A stretch of 64,000 bases of DNA, taken from Nymphaea colorata. Its lineage: Eukaryota > Streptophyta > Magnoliopsida > Nymphaeales > Nymphaeaceae. Position 1 is the stretch's first letter. Every line of letters begins with the position of its first letter. The stretch covers positions 16,181,362 through 16,245,361 of the forward strand of contig NC_045150.1 in the NCBI RefSeq assembly GCF_008831285.2, given 5' to 3'. The notes below the pieces were generated by a model. That model saw only the letters and a list, made by a program, of their open reading frames with translations. It did not search any database and was not told where the DNA came from. Both the position numbers and the translations under genes were made by a program. This document shows positions 11,472-20,560 of this stretch, in pieces.

Positions 11472-12797
11472 TTACATTACAGGAGGAAATTCAGCGAATA
11501 GCCGCTTCATTTGCCACCTATGGCGGACTGAAACCTTGATTTCTCGAACCCCTGTGACAAGGATAATTTCATCCAATGGCTCTATAATGGTTCTATTGTT
11601 AACGTATGAATCCACAAGCTCAAAACAGTTAGGACCATTCTGCTTACGCATATCCAACAGTTATCAAACTCCACATATATGCGATAACTGAATAGCGATA
11701 AACTTGTTCTTTTGGCTGCCAGGTCAACCTATTAACTACGCCGTAAAACGAGTGGTAGCATGAGCTGTTCAGAACAGCAGTATACCGGTCCCCAACCTAA
11801 CTACGGCCTAACGAGTGGTAGCATGAGCTGTCCAGACTTAGGTGCATTTCTCTAGGGCCTTTCTACTTTCCTGGCTAGTGTGCTATTGAAGATCTACCTA
11901 CAAGTACTAGAGCTGTTCTTGCTCAGATTGGGTGCGTTTGGGAAATTGGTAACAAAAGCTGACTGTAGCATGCAGAAATATTACTAAATATAAGTAAAAA
12001 GGTCTCTCTCTCCCTCTCTCTCTCTCTCTGAATGATGGGTAGCACAACAGGTTAGGCTGGGTTTCATGTAGTGACCACGTCATCTTGAAGAATATTGTCC
12101 GGATGGTATTGAAGAGTGGTGATGTGGAATTAAGGGTGCCATTGTAGAGGCTAATTTGACCTGTTCTTGTCTTCCCCTCTTCCTCTTATGATTTTCATTT
12201 AAGAAATTTGACATTTTCATGGAAACAACTCTCTCTCTCTCTCTCTCTGAATCGAAATATCCGTACACTCTTATGATTTTCATTGAAGAAAATTTGCATT
12301 TTGAAGGAAGCAACACAATGCATATTTGTTCTTGTGATCCGAATAACAGTTTGGGTCTCTTACCTACAGGTTTGTAGGTGCAGCGAAGGGCATCATTAGC
12401 ATACTCAATCCATACACAAGGATCTTTCCTGCAGATATTGTGGTCTTTATTAAAGCGAGCAGTGACTGCAAAACAAGTCCAACCAAAGAAGTAGTTGAAC
12501 CTATCACTGGTAAAAAACCTTGAAGAACAAGAAGAAGGAGGAGGAGAACAAGAAAGAAATCATGATGGGAAAGTTGATGAAGATAACAACCTGTGATAAT
12601 AGCAATTGGAGATACAGATATGAAACAGAACCAGCGGACAGATTATGGTACCTGTTAACTTCACCTTCTGCCCATCGATCCCATTATGCGTTGTTGCGGT
12701 GAAGAATTTAGGACCCTTGTTCGAATGTTTACATAAAATCCTTCTTGCTAGCTGCTGCCTGTGCAATCACAGCGGTTGTATGTGCACACTTATATAG
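11472..12797 (-). CDS. G1 copy L2, best-preserved copy of an unrecognised gene
   Basis: Minus-strand gene-like region. A TATA box (TATATAAG as read on minus) lies at 12790-12797. Exon 1 ends at 12652 with AACAG followed by GTACC. Exon 2 is about 12366-12507, after a long pyrimidine tract ending ACCAG, and ends CT followed by GTAGGTAAG. The last exon is 11472-11639 after GCAG, ending in TAA. Exon 2 encodes RFNYFFGWTCFAV, then NKDHNIC, KDPC and IEYANDA. The last exon encodes GPNCFELVDS, then EPL, then VREIKVSVR and LFAEF. These frames are shared with copies A, B, C and with the much more diverged L0, which argues that they are real. Exon 1 has no start codon shared by all copies, so the N-terminus is unresolved and the gene may be non-functional. 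The family is unknown to me. A further frame between the two exons (ending HSSIPSGQYSSR) is also conserved and may be an additional exon. Confidence 0.35.
12790..12797 (-). promoter_or_regulatory. TATA box of G1 copy L2
   Basis: The sequence is TATATAAG on the minus strand, about 140 bases before the exon 1 donor. The same box stands at the equivalent place in copies A, B and C. Confidence 0.5.
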
Positions 12798-12959
12798 ACG
12801 TAGAGTTAAACCACAAACTATTTTGCACACTAACTTGGTGCATGAAGTCAAGTGTACCAGTAAGCATGCCCCAGCCTTACTCCTTAACTGGAAGTTTGAC
12901 ATTGTTAAGGAGGTGAGCCATCCCCAGCAGGACAAGTAAGCATGCCACAGCCTCACTCC

Positions 12960-13639
12960 TTGAGATCATGCATGAATCTTTCTCTGTCACTTAAGGAATT
13001 AATAAATAAAATGCGAGAGAAACTTTCAGAAACATTACTTCAATTAATTAAGAATTGGCTATAATGAATGCCTTTTACTTAGAAGCTATGAAGCCAATCA
13101 ATAGTTAGAAGCATATGATCTTTAAATTTGGTTTTTCTAGCAACAGATTTAAAGTATTTCTGACAGTGGATCGAAATCGTATTACCTGAACATGATCCGG
13201 CAAAACGCGAGGGCATCGCTTATGAATTAATTTCATATTCATTGGATCTATCTAAAGAACCTGAGTACTTCAATCAGACAAACTAGATCAACAAGCGGGC
13301 CAGATTTGGGTGATTATTTTTTAGGATATCTCATGAGGGTGGATCCGAATAACCTATATGGCATTATTTTCCAATTAACATTTGCTTCTTTTAGGTTATG
13401 AGTTTGACACCAGTTTCCATCTTCTCGACCTAAGCTAGCAATCTCACACTGACAATTACACATCACAAATCGCTTGATTTCGCTACAGCTTGATGGGTTC
13501 CATATATGAAGATTCCATAATCCGAATGGGTCGATGAAAAACCTACATTAAGTTGATCATATGTTGGAGTTTAATAGTGTTTTTATAATATGCAAAAATC
13601 AATGGCACTTATAGCACTAACATTTTATTTGCAGAAAAG
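12960..13639. repeat. Upstream spacer of G1, L2 copy
   Basis: Similar, in reverse complement, to 36900-37570, 46020-46690 and 62330-62970. No gene is seen in any of the copies. Confidence 0.6.
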
Positions 13640-13805
13640 TCTGCATTTTTCATAAAAGAAACTTAAATGAAACATGTTTTATATCAAAATATTTTTTGTA
13701 AAAATATTTGTACATTTAGATTTTTGTTTAAATATTTTTTTTATAAGAACTTAAGGAGTCTGGTTTTAATCCCTTACCTAATGGTCTGTGATCTGCCAAT
13801 TACTC

Positions 13806-13844
<39 letters not shown>

Positions 13845-13906
13845 ATATATATATATGTATATATATATATGTATATCTATATTTATATATATATATATTT
13901 GTAGGT
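13640..13906 (+). repeat. Microsatellite-ending repeat, copy 2 (L2)
   Basis: A short repeat that runs from an AACATGTTTTATATC region through GGTTTTAATCCC, TAATGGTCTGTGATCTGCC and AATTACTCAAC into (CT)n and then interrupted (TA)n. A partial inverted match (GACATTAGGTCAGGG) follows the microsatellite. It is related to the neighbouring repeat at 14080-14340. Confidence 0.55.
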
Positions 13907-14079
13907 CTCAAGACATTAGGTCAGGGGCAAAATCACACGGCTATTAAGTGCAATGATTATAGTGTATTTTTTGCTATCTAACTTTACATATGTGATCTTA
14001 AGAATAAGCTGATATCAAACATATAATGAGTGAATCATTTTCTAAAATTTAGATGGACAGCTCATACATTGAACAGTTT

Positions 14080-14340
14080 ATTTTACATCAAAATTCTGAT
14101 GATGGAGAAATCTCTATCTTCCTTAAAAACAACTTAAACCAAACCATGTTTCTTATCAAATTAGTTTTTATTAACATGTTATGATGTTTTTGTTTTGTTT
14201 AACGAATTGAACGGTTTTATTTTTATCCATGACGTAATGGTTTGGGGTGTACCAATTTCCTTCTCTCTTTGTCTCTGTCTCTGTCTCTGTCTCTCTCTCT
14301 CCCTATATATATATATATATTATATATATATATATAAGCC
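14080..14340 (+). repeat. Microsatellite-ending repeat, copy 1 (L2)
   Basis: It shares order and sequence with the repeat at 13640-13906: AACCATGTTTCTTATC, GGTTTTATTTTTATCC, GTAATGGTTTGGGGTGTACC, AATTTCC, then (TCTG)n/(TC)n and (TA)n. Because both copies end in the same kind of tract, the pair looks like two insertions of one element whose 3' end is microsatellite-like. Confidence 0.5.
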
Positions 14341-14401
14341 TTTGATTTTAAAGGATGGTAATGACTAATTTGAAAAAAAGGAAACTAAGCTGTATTTTCA
14401 G

Positions 14402-14607
14402 GAAAGGGGAATACCATTTAACAACTAACTACATATGCAATGTTTGGTCTTGACAATGTTAAGTATATCAAGTTTCCAACCAATTGCTGGCACATAGTGA
14501 CGTCTTCTTGCTTGCCTTCATCAATTCTGACATAGTACTTATCTCAATTGGTTTTGAGATATGTTTGCAATCAAGCATATCATACTTACAAAGTAAGTCA
14601 TCAACAT
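14402..14607 (-). pseudogene. Fossil Copia fragment of L2, left part
   Basis: Matches the fossil Copia at about 7590-7760. It is interrupted at 14607/14608 by Copia-1 and continues at 19768. Confidence 0.65.
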
Positions 14608-14772
14608 TGATAAGATTAGAAAGAATAATCTTTGATTAACCTCGAAATCTGCCCTAACTCCTCTTTATATAGACTAGAGGAGAGAGAAAAGTTACAAGAG
14701 AAACATCTAAAGGAAAAGTTATTACAAAAGTACCCTCTTAAACCTAAAACTGAATATAAACACATCTTAACA
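14608..14772 (-). repeat. Copia-1 3' LTR
   Basis: 165 bp with TG/CA ends as read on plus. It contains CTATATAAAG on the minus strand as a likely TATA box. It differs from the 5' LTR by one base within a GA-rich run. Confidence 0.95.
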
Positions 14773-14783
14773 CTCCCCCTCAA
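14773..14783 (-). other. Copia-1 polypurine tract
   Basis: TTGAGGGGGAG on the minus strand, directly beside the 3' LTR and overlapping the pol stop codon. This is the usual plus-strand primer position in Copia elements. Confidence 0.85.
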
Positions 14784-15895
14784 GTTGGAGCGTATATGTC
14801 AAATAGGCTCAACTTGGAACAGCAGCTTTGGAATGGTCCCCTTGCAAGAGCCTTAGTAAAGATATCAGCCGTTTGCCCTGTAGTTGAAATGTGTGAGGTA
14901 CTTACAAACCCCTTTTGAATCATGTCTCTAGTATAGTGACAATCTACTTCAACATGCTTGGTTCTTTCATGAAAAGCTGGATTATTAGCAATAAACAGTG
15001 CAGCTTTGTTATCACATAACAGTTGCATAGGAAGAGGCACTTCGACAGTAAGATCCAACATCAGGGATCTAACCCACATAACTTCAGCAGTACCCTGAGC
15101 CATAGCTCTATACTCAGATTCTGCACTTGATCTGGCAACCACAGTTTGCTTCTTACTCTTCCATGTAACCAAGTTGGATCCAATAAACACACAAAATCCA
15201 GTAGTGGATTTTCTGTCCGAGGGGCATCCTGCATAGTCGGCATCAACATACACAGATATAGTGAGTGAGGTACCATTCTGAAAGAAGAGTCCCGTTCCTG
15301 GTGAATTCTTTAGATACCTAAGAATCATCATAGCAGCATCCCAATGAACTTTCTTGGGCTTATCCATAAATTGACTCACTCTGCTAACAGCATAGGCAAT
15401 GTCAGGTCGAGTAACAGTGATGTATAGGAGCTTCCCAACAATCCCTCTATACTGTCTCGCATCAACATCTTCAGTATCATCATCATACAAGCAGGTATTG
15501 CTATCCATAGGCGTGGATGCAGGCCGACACCCCAGCATCCCTGTCTCTTGCAAAACATCAGTAACGTATTTCCTCTGGCACATGATAAGGCCCTTTTGAT
15601 TTCTGGCAAACTCAATACCAAGGGAATAACGTAGTTTACCAAGGTCCTTGGTGACAAAGTGTTGTCCAAGGACATCCTTGATGTTGGAAATCCCCTGATC
15701 ATCATCCCCTGTAACAATGATATCATCAACATAGACAAGAACTATCACCGTACCTGTAGAAGTCTTCTTGACAAAGAGGGAATGGTCGGCCGAAGAACGT
15801 CTGAAGCCCTCATTCTCAATATTCTCTGACAATTTCTGAAACCAAGCTCGAGGACTCTGTTTCAGACCATAAATCGCCTTTCTCAATCTGCACAC
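14780..15895 (-). pseudogene. Copia-1 pol, RT C-terminal part and RNase H
   Basis: A 371-codon segment in the same frame as the two upstream pol segments, separated from the middle one by a single TAG at 15899-15901. It starts in the RT region (RKAIYGLKQSPRAWFQKL) and carries the catalytic VYVDD box, followed by IIVTG. The usual FLGIE segment reads YSLGIE. It then has RNase H with DADYAG, RKSTTGFCVF, ARSSAESEYRAMA and DNKAA, and the end ADIFTKAL. In the element this part would copy RNA into DNA and remove the RNA strand inside the virus-like particle. The stop upstream means that no full polyprotein can be made without readthrough. Confidence 0.9.
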
Positions 15896-15898
15896 TTT

Positions 15899-16555
15899 CT
15901 AACACTCCCCCTCAGCAACAAACCCTGGTGGTTGCTGCATATACACTTCTTCATGTAAGTCACCATAGAGAAAGGCATTTTTGACATCAAGCTGTGAGAG
16001 GGACCAATTCTTGCTGACAGCCACAGCAAGGAGAATCCGTAAAGAAGCATGTCGTGCCACAGGAGAGAAGGTATCATAATAATCAACCCCATAAGTTTGG
16101 GTATAGCCTTTTGCAACCAGACGAGCCTTATATCTGTCAATACTGCCATCTGCTCTGTATTTGATAGTAAAGACCCATCGGCAACCAACAATGGCTGCAT
16201 CAGCTGAAGGAGTAACAAGTGTCCAGGTGCCTCTAGACTGAAGAGCATCCATCTCTTCTTGCATAGCTGCTGCCCATTTGGGATCAGAGAGAGCATCCAT
16301 GGGATTCTGTGGAAGAGCAATAGCCGACAGCCCCTTGACAAACTGTCGGTACATAGGGGTGAGTCTATCCATGGATAAATGACCAGAGATAGGATGCAAA
16401 GTGCAACTGCGTTTTCCTTTCCTTTGAGCAATGGGCATATCAAGTTCATTAGGAGCATGAACATGCTCGTGACATACTCCTATGTCATCATTACATGAAA
16501 CATTGTCAGTTGAGTTTGTGTCAGGAATTACCTTGGGCGTGCTGGGTGAAGGCAC
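15899..16555 (-). pseudogene. Copia-1 pol, RT N-terminal part
   Basis: A 218-codon stretch of the same open frame between the two in-frame stops (TAA at 16565-16567 upstream, TAG at 15899-15901 downstream). It contains a low-complexity linker after integrase and then the RT start: [45 protein letters not shown] and [11 protein letters not shown], followed by MQQPPGF. There is no true start codon of its own, since the first residues are read through from upstream. It is therefore a piece of one broken gene rather than a separate gene. Confidence 0.9.
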
Positions 16556-16564
16556 AGGTGCACA

Positions 16565-18985
16565 TTAAACAGGCGCAGCAGGCTTAGTACGACGTTGGTA
16601 GACAGCCCCAAAACGTGGATCAACTGGGTTTGGACAACTCATGAGAGGTAGAGGAAATTGGACTTCATCATTGAATTCAGGCACCCTTAATTGAGTTCCA
16701 TTTGGGGAGAAGAAAGAGGTTGATTCAAAAAATGTAACATCAGCACTCACATAATACCGACGAGTAGAAGGATCATAACATCGATATCCCTTTTGAGTGC
16801 GGGAATAACCAACAAAGATCGTTTTGATGGCCCGAGGAGACAACTTATCTCGCCCAGGACCAAGCAACTGAACAAAGGCAACACATCCAAAAACACGAGG
16901 TGGAACAGAAAACAAGTCTCTGTCAGGAAAGAGGACAGAGATAGGAATAAGGTCTCCCAACACAGATGACGGCATACGATTAATAAGATAGCATGCTGTG
17001 AGAACAGCATCGCCCCAGTAAGAATGGGGAACATGGCTATGTATGATAATGGTTCTGGCAACATCAAGAATATGACGGTGTTTCCGTTCAGCAACCCCAT
17101 TTTGTTGGGAGGTATAGGCACAAGAAGTTTGGTGGATGATACCCTTATCCCTGAAAAATTGTTCCAAAGAGGAAGCACAGAACTCAAGAGCATTGTCAGA
17201 GCGCACAATTTTGACACAAGTATCAAACTGAGTCAGAATTTCATTGATAAAATTTTTGATTACATGACCCACTTCAGATTTATGCTTCATAAGAAAAACC
17301 CAACTAACACGACTATAGTCATCGACAGCAACAAGATAATATCGATGACCTTGAAGAGCAGGTGTATGACTCGGACCCCAAACATCAAAATGAAGTAACT
17401 CAAACACAGAATGGCTACTTCGACTGGGCCGCGGAGGAAAGGATGACAGATGGTGTTTGCCCAACTGACAAGACTCGCATTGAAAAGAAGACTTAGGAGA
17501 CAGCTGAGGAAGAACATGCAGCAGTTTCTGAAACGGTAGATGTCCAAAACGTAAATGCCAAGTATAAGCCGAGGATGAGGAAGACCCTGCAGAGGTAGAC
17601 CCAGCAAAGGGAAAGGGATGCACTAGCCTGTAAAGACCTCCCTGTTCACGGCCACTGCCAATCACCCTGCCCGTCAGTATATCCTGAAACACAAGAGAAG
17701 AAGAGTCAAATATCGCACGACGGTTTAAATCTCTGGTAATCTGACTGATAGATAGTAGGCTATGTGGGAATTCTGGGGCATGAAGAACATGTTGCAATGG
17801 TAATGATGAAGTAAGTTGGACCTCTCCAAGTCCAACAACGGGAGAATATTTGCCATCTGCTAGAATAACCGAGCGACCAGGTGGAGTAGGGACATAAGAA
17901 GTAAACTGTGCCTTGTCTCCACAGAGATGTGTCGATGCACCCGAATCAATGAGCCAATCTGTAGTGTCAGAATACATACCAGATGAAGATGCACTGGCAG
18001 CAGTAGTGATAGTAGAGGTGGTCAGATCAGGAGCTTGTTGAGGTCTATCTCCAATCAAGTGTCTCAACTGAGAGATAATATCATCTGCACGTAACTCACT
18101 GGAGGAAACAGGATACTGAGTCTTAGGCTGCTCTGGAGAATCAGTAAAAACAGTCTGATTGGCAACAGCTGGACGACCATGTTTCTGCCAACACTTATCC
18201 ACAGTGTGACCAATGCGATGACAAAACTGACATACTGGGCGTGAAGGGGTATTGCCACGGCCACGGTATCCTCGTCCTCTGGCAAAGAGGGACCCACCTC
18301 TACCACGAGTAGCAAGCATCGCAGAAGTGGTATCAAGAACAGTCGATGAAGGGATTGGAATTCTGCTTAGCCTACTATAAGCTTCATCAATAGGAGGAAT
18401 CGAGGGACTAGTGAGCATCTGATTCTTTGCTGATTCATAAACAGAGTCTAATCCAGACAGAAATACTCCGACCATAAGCATATCTCTGTATGCCTTCTGT
18501 TGTTCACACTTACATGCAGGAAAGTAGCTGTTTAGTCTCTCAAACATGGACTTGAGACTAGAATAATAAGTATGTAGAGGGCGACCATCTTGGTGCATCT
18601 GATGAATATCGTGATGAAGCTGCATAATTCTTGTTTCATTCCTTGCTTGTGAATAGGTGGCTGCAAGGGAATCCCACATATCCTTTGCACTTTCCTTATG
18701 CAGGACTTCATTGGCAATGTCTTGAGTAAGAGTACCAACAATCCATACCATAACCAACGAATTATCTTTAAACCAAGTAGTATATTTTCCTACCTTCTGT
18801 ACGGGCTCGGGCTCCAATATAAGATGTTCCTTCTCATGAGCGATCAAGGTTCTTTTTACTTGCATGGCCCACATCTCGTAATTACCCCCGTCCATTTTGG
18901 TGATAAAGCTGGAAAATGGGGAACTCTTCATCTCTCCCGACGACACAAAGGAAGAGGTATTAGCGCCGCTGCTAATTTCAGACAT
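16565..18985 (-). CDS. Copia-1 gag-protease-integrase
   Basis: An 806-residue frame starting at ATG 18985 (MSEISSG). The gag part includes a UBN2-like N-terminal region (GGNYEMWAMQVK). A CCHC zinc knuckle lies at residues 252-265 (CQFCHRIGHTVDKC), after an Arg-Gly-rich stretch. The protease active site is DSGA at about 347-350. The integrase has H477/H482 and C503/C506 for zinc, then the acidic triad D534 (FDVWGP), D597 (RSDNAL) and E633 (GVAERKH). It ends at TAA 16565-16567, after the integrase C-terminal region. All catalytic residues are kept, so gag, protease and integrase could still be made. The downstream RT and RNase H continue in the same frame beyond the stop. Confidence 0.9.
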   Translation of the reverse strand: MSEISSGANTSSFVSSGEMKSSPFSSFITKMDGGNYEMWAMQVKRTLIAHEKEHLILEPEPVQKVGKYTTWFKDNSLVMVWIVGTLTQDIANEVLHKESAKDMWDSLAATYSQARNETRIMQLHHDIHQMHQDGRPLHTYYSSLKSMFERLNSYFPACKCEQQKAYRDMLMVGVFLSGLDSVYESAKNQMLTSPSIPPIDEAYSRLSRIPIPSSTVLDTTSAMLATRGRGGSLFARGRGYRGRGNTPSRPVCQFCHRIGHTVDKCWQKHGRPAVANQTVFTDSPEQPKTQYPVSSSELRADDIISQLRHLIGDRPQQAPDLTTSTITTAASASSSGMYSDTTDWLIDSGASTHLCGDKAQFTSYVPTPPGRSVILADGKYSPVVGLGEVQLTSSLPLQHVLHAPEFPHSLLSISQITRDLNRRAIFDSSSLVFQDILTGRVIGSGREQGGLYRLVHPFPFAGSTSAGSSSSSAYTWHLRFGHLPFQKLLHVLPQLSPKSSFQCESCQLGKHHLSSFPPRPSRSSHSVFELLHFDVWGPSHTPALQGHRYYLVAVDDYSRVSWVFLMKHKSEVGHVIKNFINEILTQFDTCVKIVRSDNALEFCASSLEQFFRDKGIIHQTSCAYTSQQNGVAERKHRHILDVARTIIIHSHVPHSYWGDAVLTACYLINRMPSSVLGDLIPISVLFPDRDLFSVPPRVFGCVAFVQLLGPGRDKLSPRAIKTIFVGYSRTQKGYRCYDPSTRRYYVSADVTFFESTSFFSPNGTQLRVPEFNDEVQFPLPLMSCPNPVDPRFGAVYQRRTKPAAPV

Positions 18986-19357
18986 CGCTCAACACAATGG
19001 AGGAAACCGAGCCACGGAATAGGAAGTGCAGGCAAAAAGAAGACAATCACATATCGAAAGACAACATGCTGATCATGAAGCAGTTAACACAGGCAGCAAT
19101 CCATAAGTCTGATCGGCTGGAAGAGGCAACAACAGAACTGAACGAAGACAGATTACCAGAGACGACAGCGAAGACGCTGAGAGGAAAATCAGCGTGCAGA
19201 GCAGCGGCGGAGCAGAGGAGAGTGGTGGAGACAGCAGAGGCGATGCAGCGTGCAGCGGCGATTCAGCGGCAGCGGAGAAGCAACAGCGACGGACGGCGGC
19301 GGCGGGCGGAGGTGACAGCCACGGCGGGCAGCGGCGAAGATGACTGCAACAGCTGAC

Positions 19358-19485
19358 GGAGGCGTCGGGCGGAGAAGACAGCAACGGGCGGAGGCGTCGA
19401 GCGGAGAAGACAGCAACGGGCGGAGGCGTCGGGTGGAGAGGTCAGCGACGGGCGGAGGCGTCGGGTGGAGAGGTCAGCGACGGGC
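19358..19485. repeat. 32-bp GC-rich minisatellite in Copia-1 leader
   Basis: Four head-to-tail copies of a 32-base unit beginning GGAGGCGTCGGG and ending GCGACGGGC or GCAACGGGC as read on plus. The first pair and the last pair are the closest relatives. The whole leader from about 19190 to 19600 is GC- and CpG-rich, in sharp contrast with its AT-rich surroundings. Confidence 0.9.
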
Positions 19486-19590
19486 GGAGATGGGTGGACA
19501 CGAGCGGGTGGAGGAAGCGCAGCGATGGGCGCGGTCAGGCGGCGGGCGGCGCCGCTCAATCGGCGCGCCAAGGAGGAGGAGACGGCTGCT

Positions 19591-19602
19591 GCTCTGATAC
19601 CA
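19591..19602 (-). other. Copia-1 primer binding site (initiator Met-tRNA)
   Basis: TGGTATCAGAGC on the minus strand, immediately after the 5' LTR. It is complementary to the 3' end of plant initiator methionine tRNA, the usual Copia primer. Confidence 0.95.
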
Positions 19603-19767
19603 TGATAAGATTAGAAAGAATAATCTTTGATTAACCTCGAAATCTGCCCTAACTCCTCTTTATATAGACTAGAGGAGAGAGAGAAGTTACAAGAGAAACA
19701 TCTAAAGGAAAAGTTATTACAAAAGTACCCTCTTAAACCTAAAACTGAATATAAACACATCTTAACA
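19603..19767 (-). repeat. Copia-1 5' LTR
   Basis: 165 bp, with transcription expected leftward. A TATA-like CTATATAAAG is read on the minus strand. It is nearly identical to 14608-14772. Confidence 0.95.
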
Positions 19768-20560
19768 AACATATTTCATTTTGATTTAAAAATAGTCCTT
19801 TAGATATGTAATCAAATTTTCATCCAAGGAAATGTCTTAACATTCCCCCAGCTCTTTCATTTCAAATCTCATTGTGAGATGTTCACGAATGAGATTATCT
19901 TCCTCATTGCCTTCATTAATAATTAAATCATCAACATAAATTAACATAATATTAATCTCTGTACCTCTTGTCTTGATGAAGAGACTGAAATATGCTAATG
20001 CGACTTGGAATCCCTTAAACACTAAAAATTCAGTTATGCTTCCATACCATGCTATAGATGCTTGCCCCCCTCAATGTGCAGACATAGTTTGACTTATTTA
20101 TAGATCTAAATCTTTCAAGCTATTCCATATAGATTTCATAGTCAAACTCTTCATGCAAAAAGGCATTCTTCAGAACCATTCACCTTAGCTTCCAGGATTT
20201 GGTTGCAATGATAACTATCAACACATGTACATATGTGATCTTAGCAACAGGACTGAAAGTCTCTTAAAAGTCAATACCATACTGATATGAAAATCCTTTC
20301 ATGATCAGACGAACCATGTATCTATCAATTGAGTCATTTGCCTTTCTTTTTATTTTGCGAACCTACTTGGAGGCAATGGGTTTCACTCTTGCAGCTTTAG
20401 TGCAAGCTTCTAGGTCTTGTTTTACATCAATACCTTCATCTTGTCTTTCTTTGCGGCTTGCCATTTGTCAACATATTTTGTTTCTTTGGAAGTTGCTAGC
20501 CCGATCTTCAATAGGATTGCATAATCTTCATCAACATACTTGGAATTTGGCTTTTCGACT
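19768..20560 (-). pseudogene. Fossil Copia fragment of L2, right part
   Basis: Continuation of 14402-14607 across the Copia-1 insertion. The minus strand carries the IYVDDL box and the EHLTMRFEMKELGE region, matching 7770-8490. It is decayed by stops and frameshifts. Confidence 0.65.

Larger units (their letters stand above)
14608..19767 (-). mobile_element. Copia-1: near-complete Ty1/Copia LTR retrotransposon
   Basis: A 5160-bp element in minus orientation, starting TGATAAGATT and ending CATCTTAACA, flanked by the 5-bp target duplication AACAT (14603-14607 and 19768-19772). It has two 165-bp LTRs that differ at one base that I can see, an initiator Met-tRNA primer site at 19591-19602 next to the 5' LTR, and a purine tract next to the 3' LTR. 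A single gag-pol reading frame runs from 18985 to 14780, broken only by a TAA at 16565-16567 and a TAG at 15899-15901. The domain order (gag, protease, integrase, RT, RNase H) is the Copia order. LTR identity points to a recent insertion. It sits in the fossil Copia of the L2 unit. Confidence 0.95.

Noticed and set aside
17024-17398. ORFs on the strand opposite Copia-1 pol (also 18698-19072, 18997-19356, 60769-61008)
   Set aside because: They are antisense shadows of the intact gag-pol frames.
19073-19597. Arg/Ala/Pro-rich ORFs in the Copia-1 leader on both strands
   Set aside because: They come from the GC-rich 32-bp minisatellite and lack any domain. The leader lies between primer site and gag.
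19591-19602. Possible tRNA-Met gene
   Set aside because: Only the 12-base complement of the tRNA 3' end is present, beside an LTR. It is a primer binding site.
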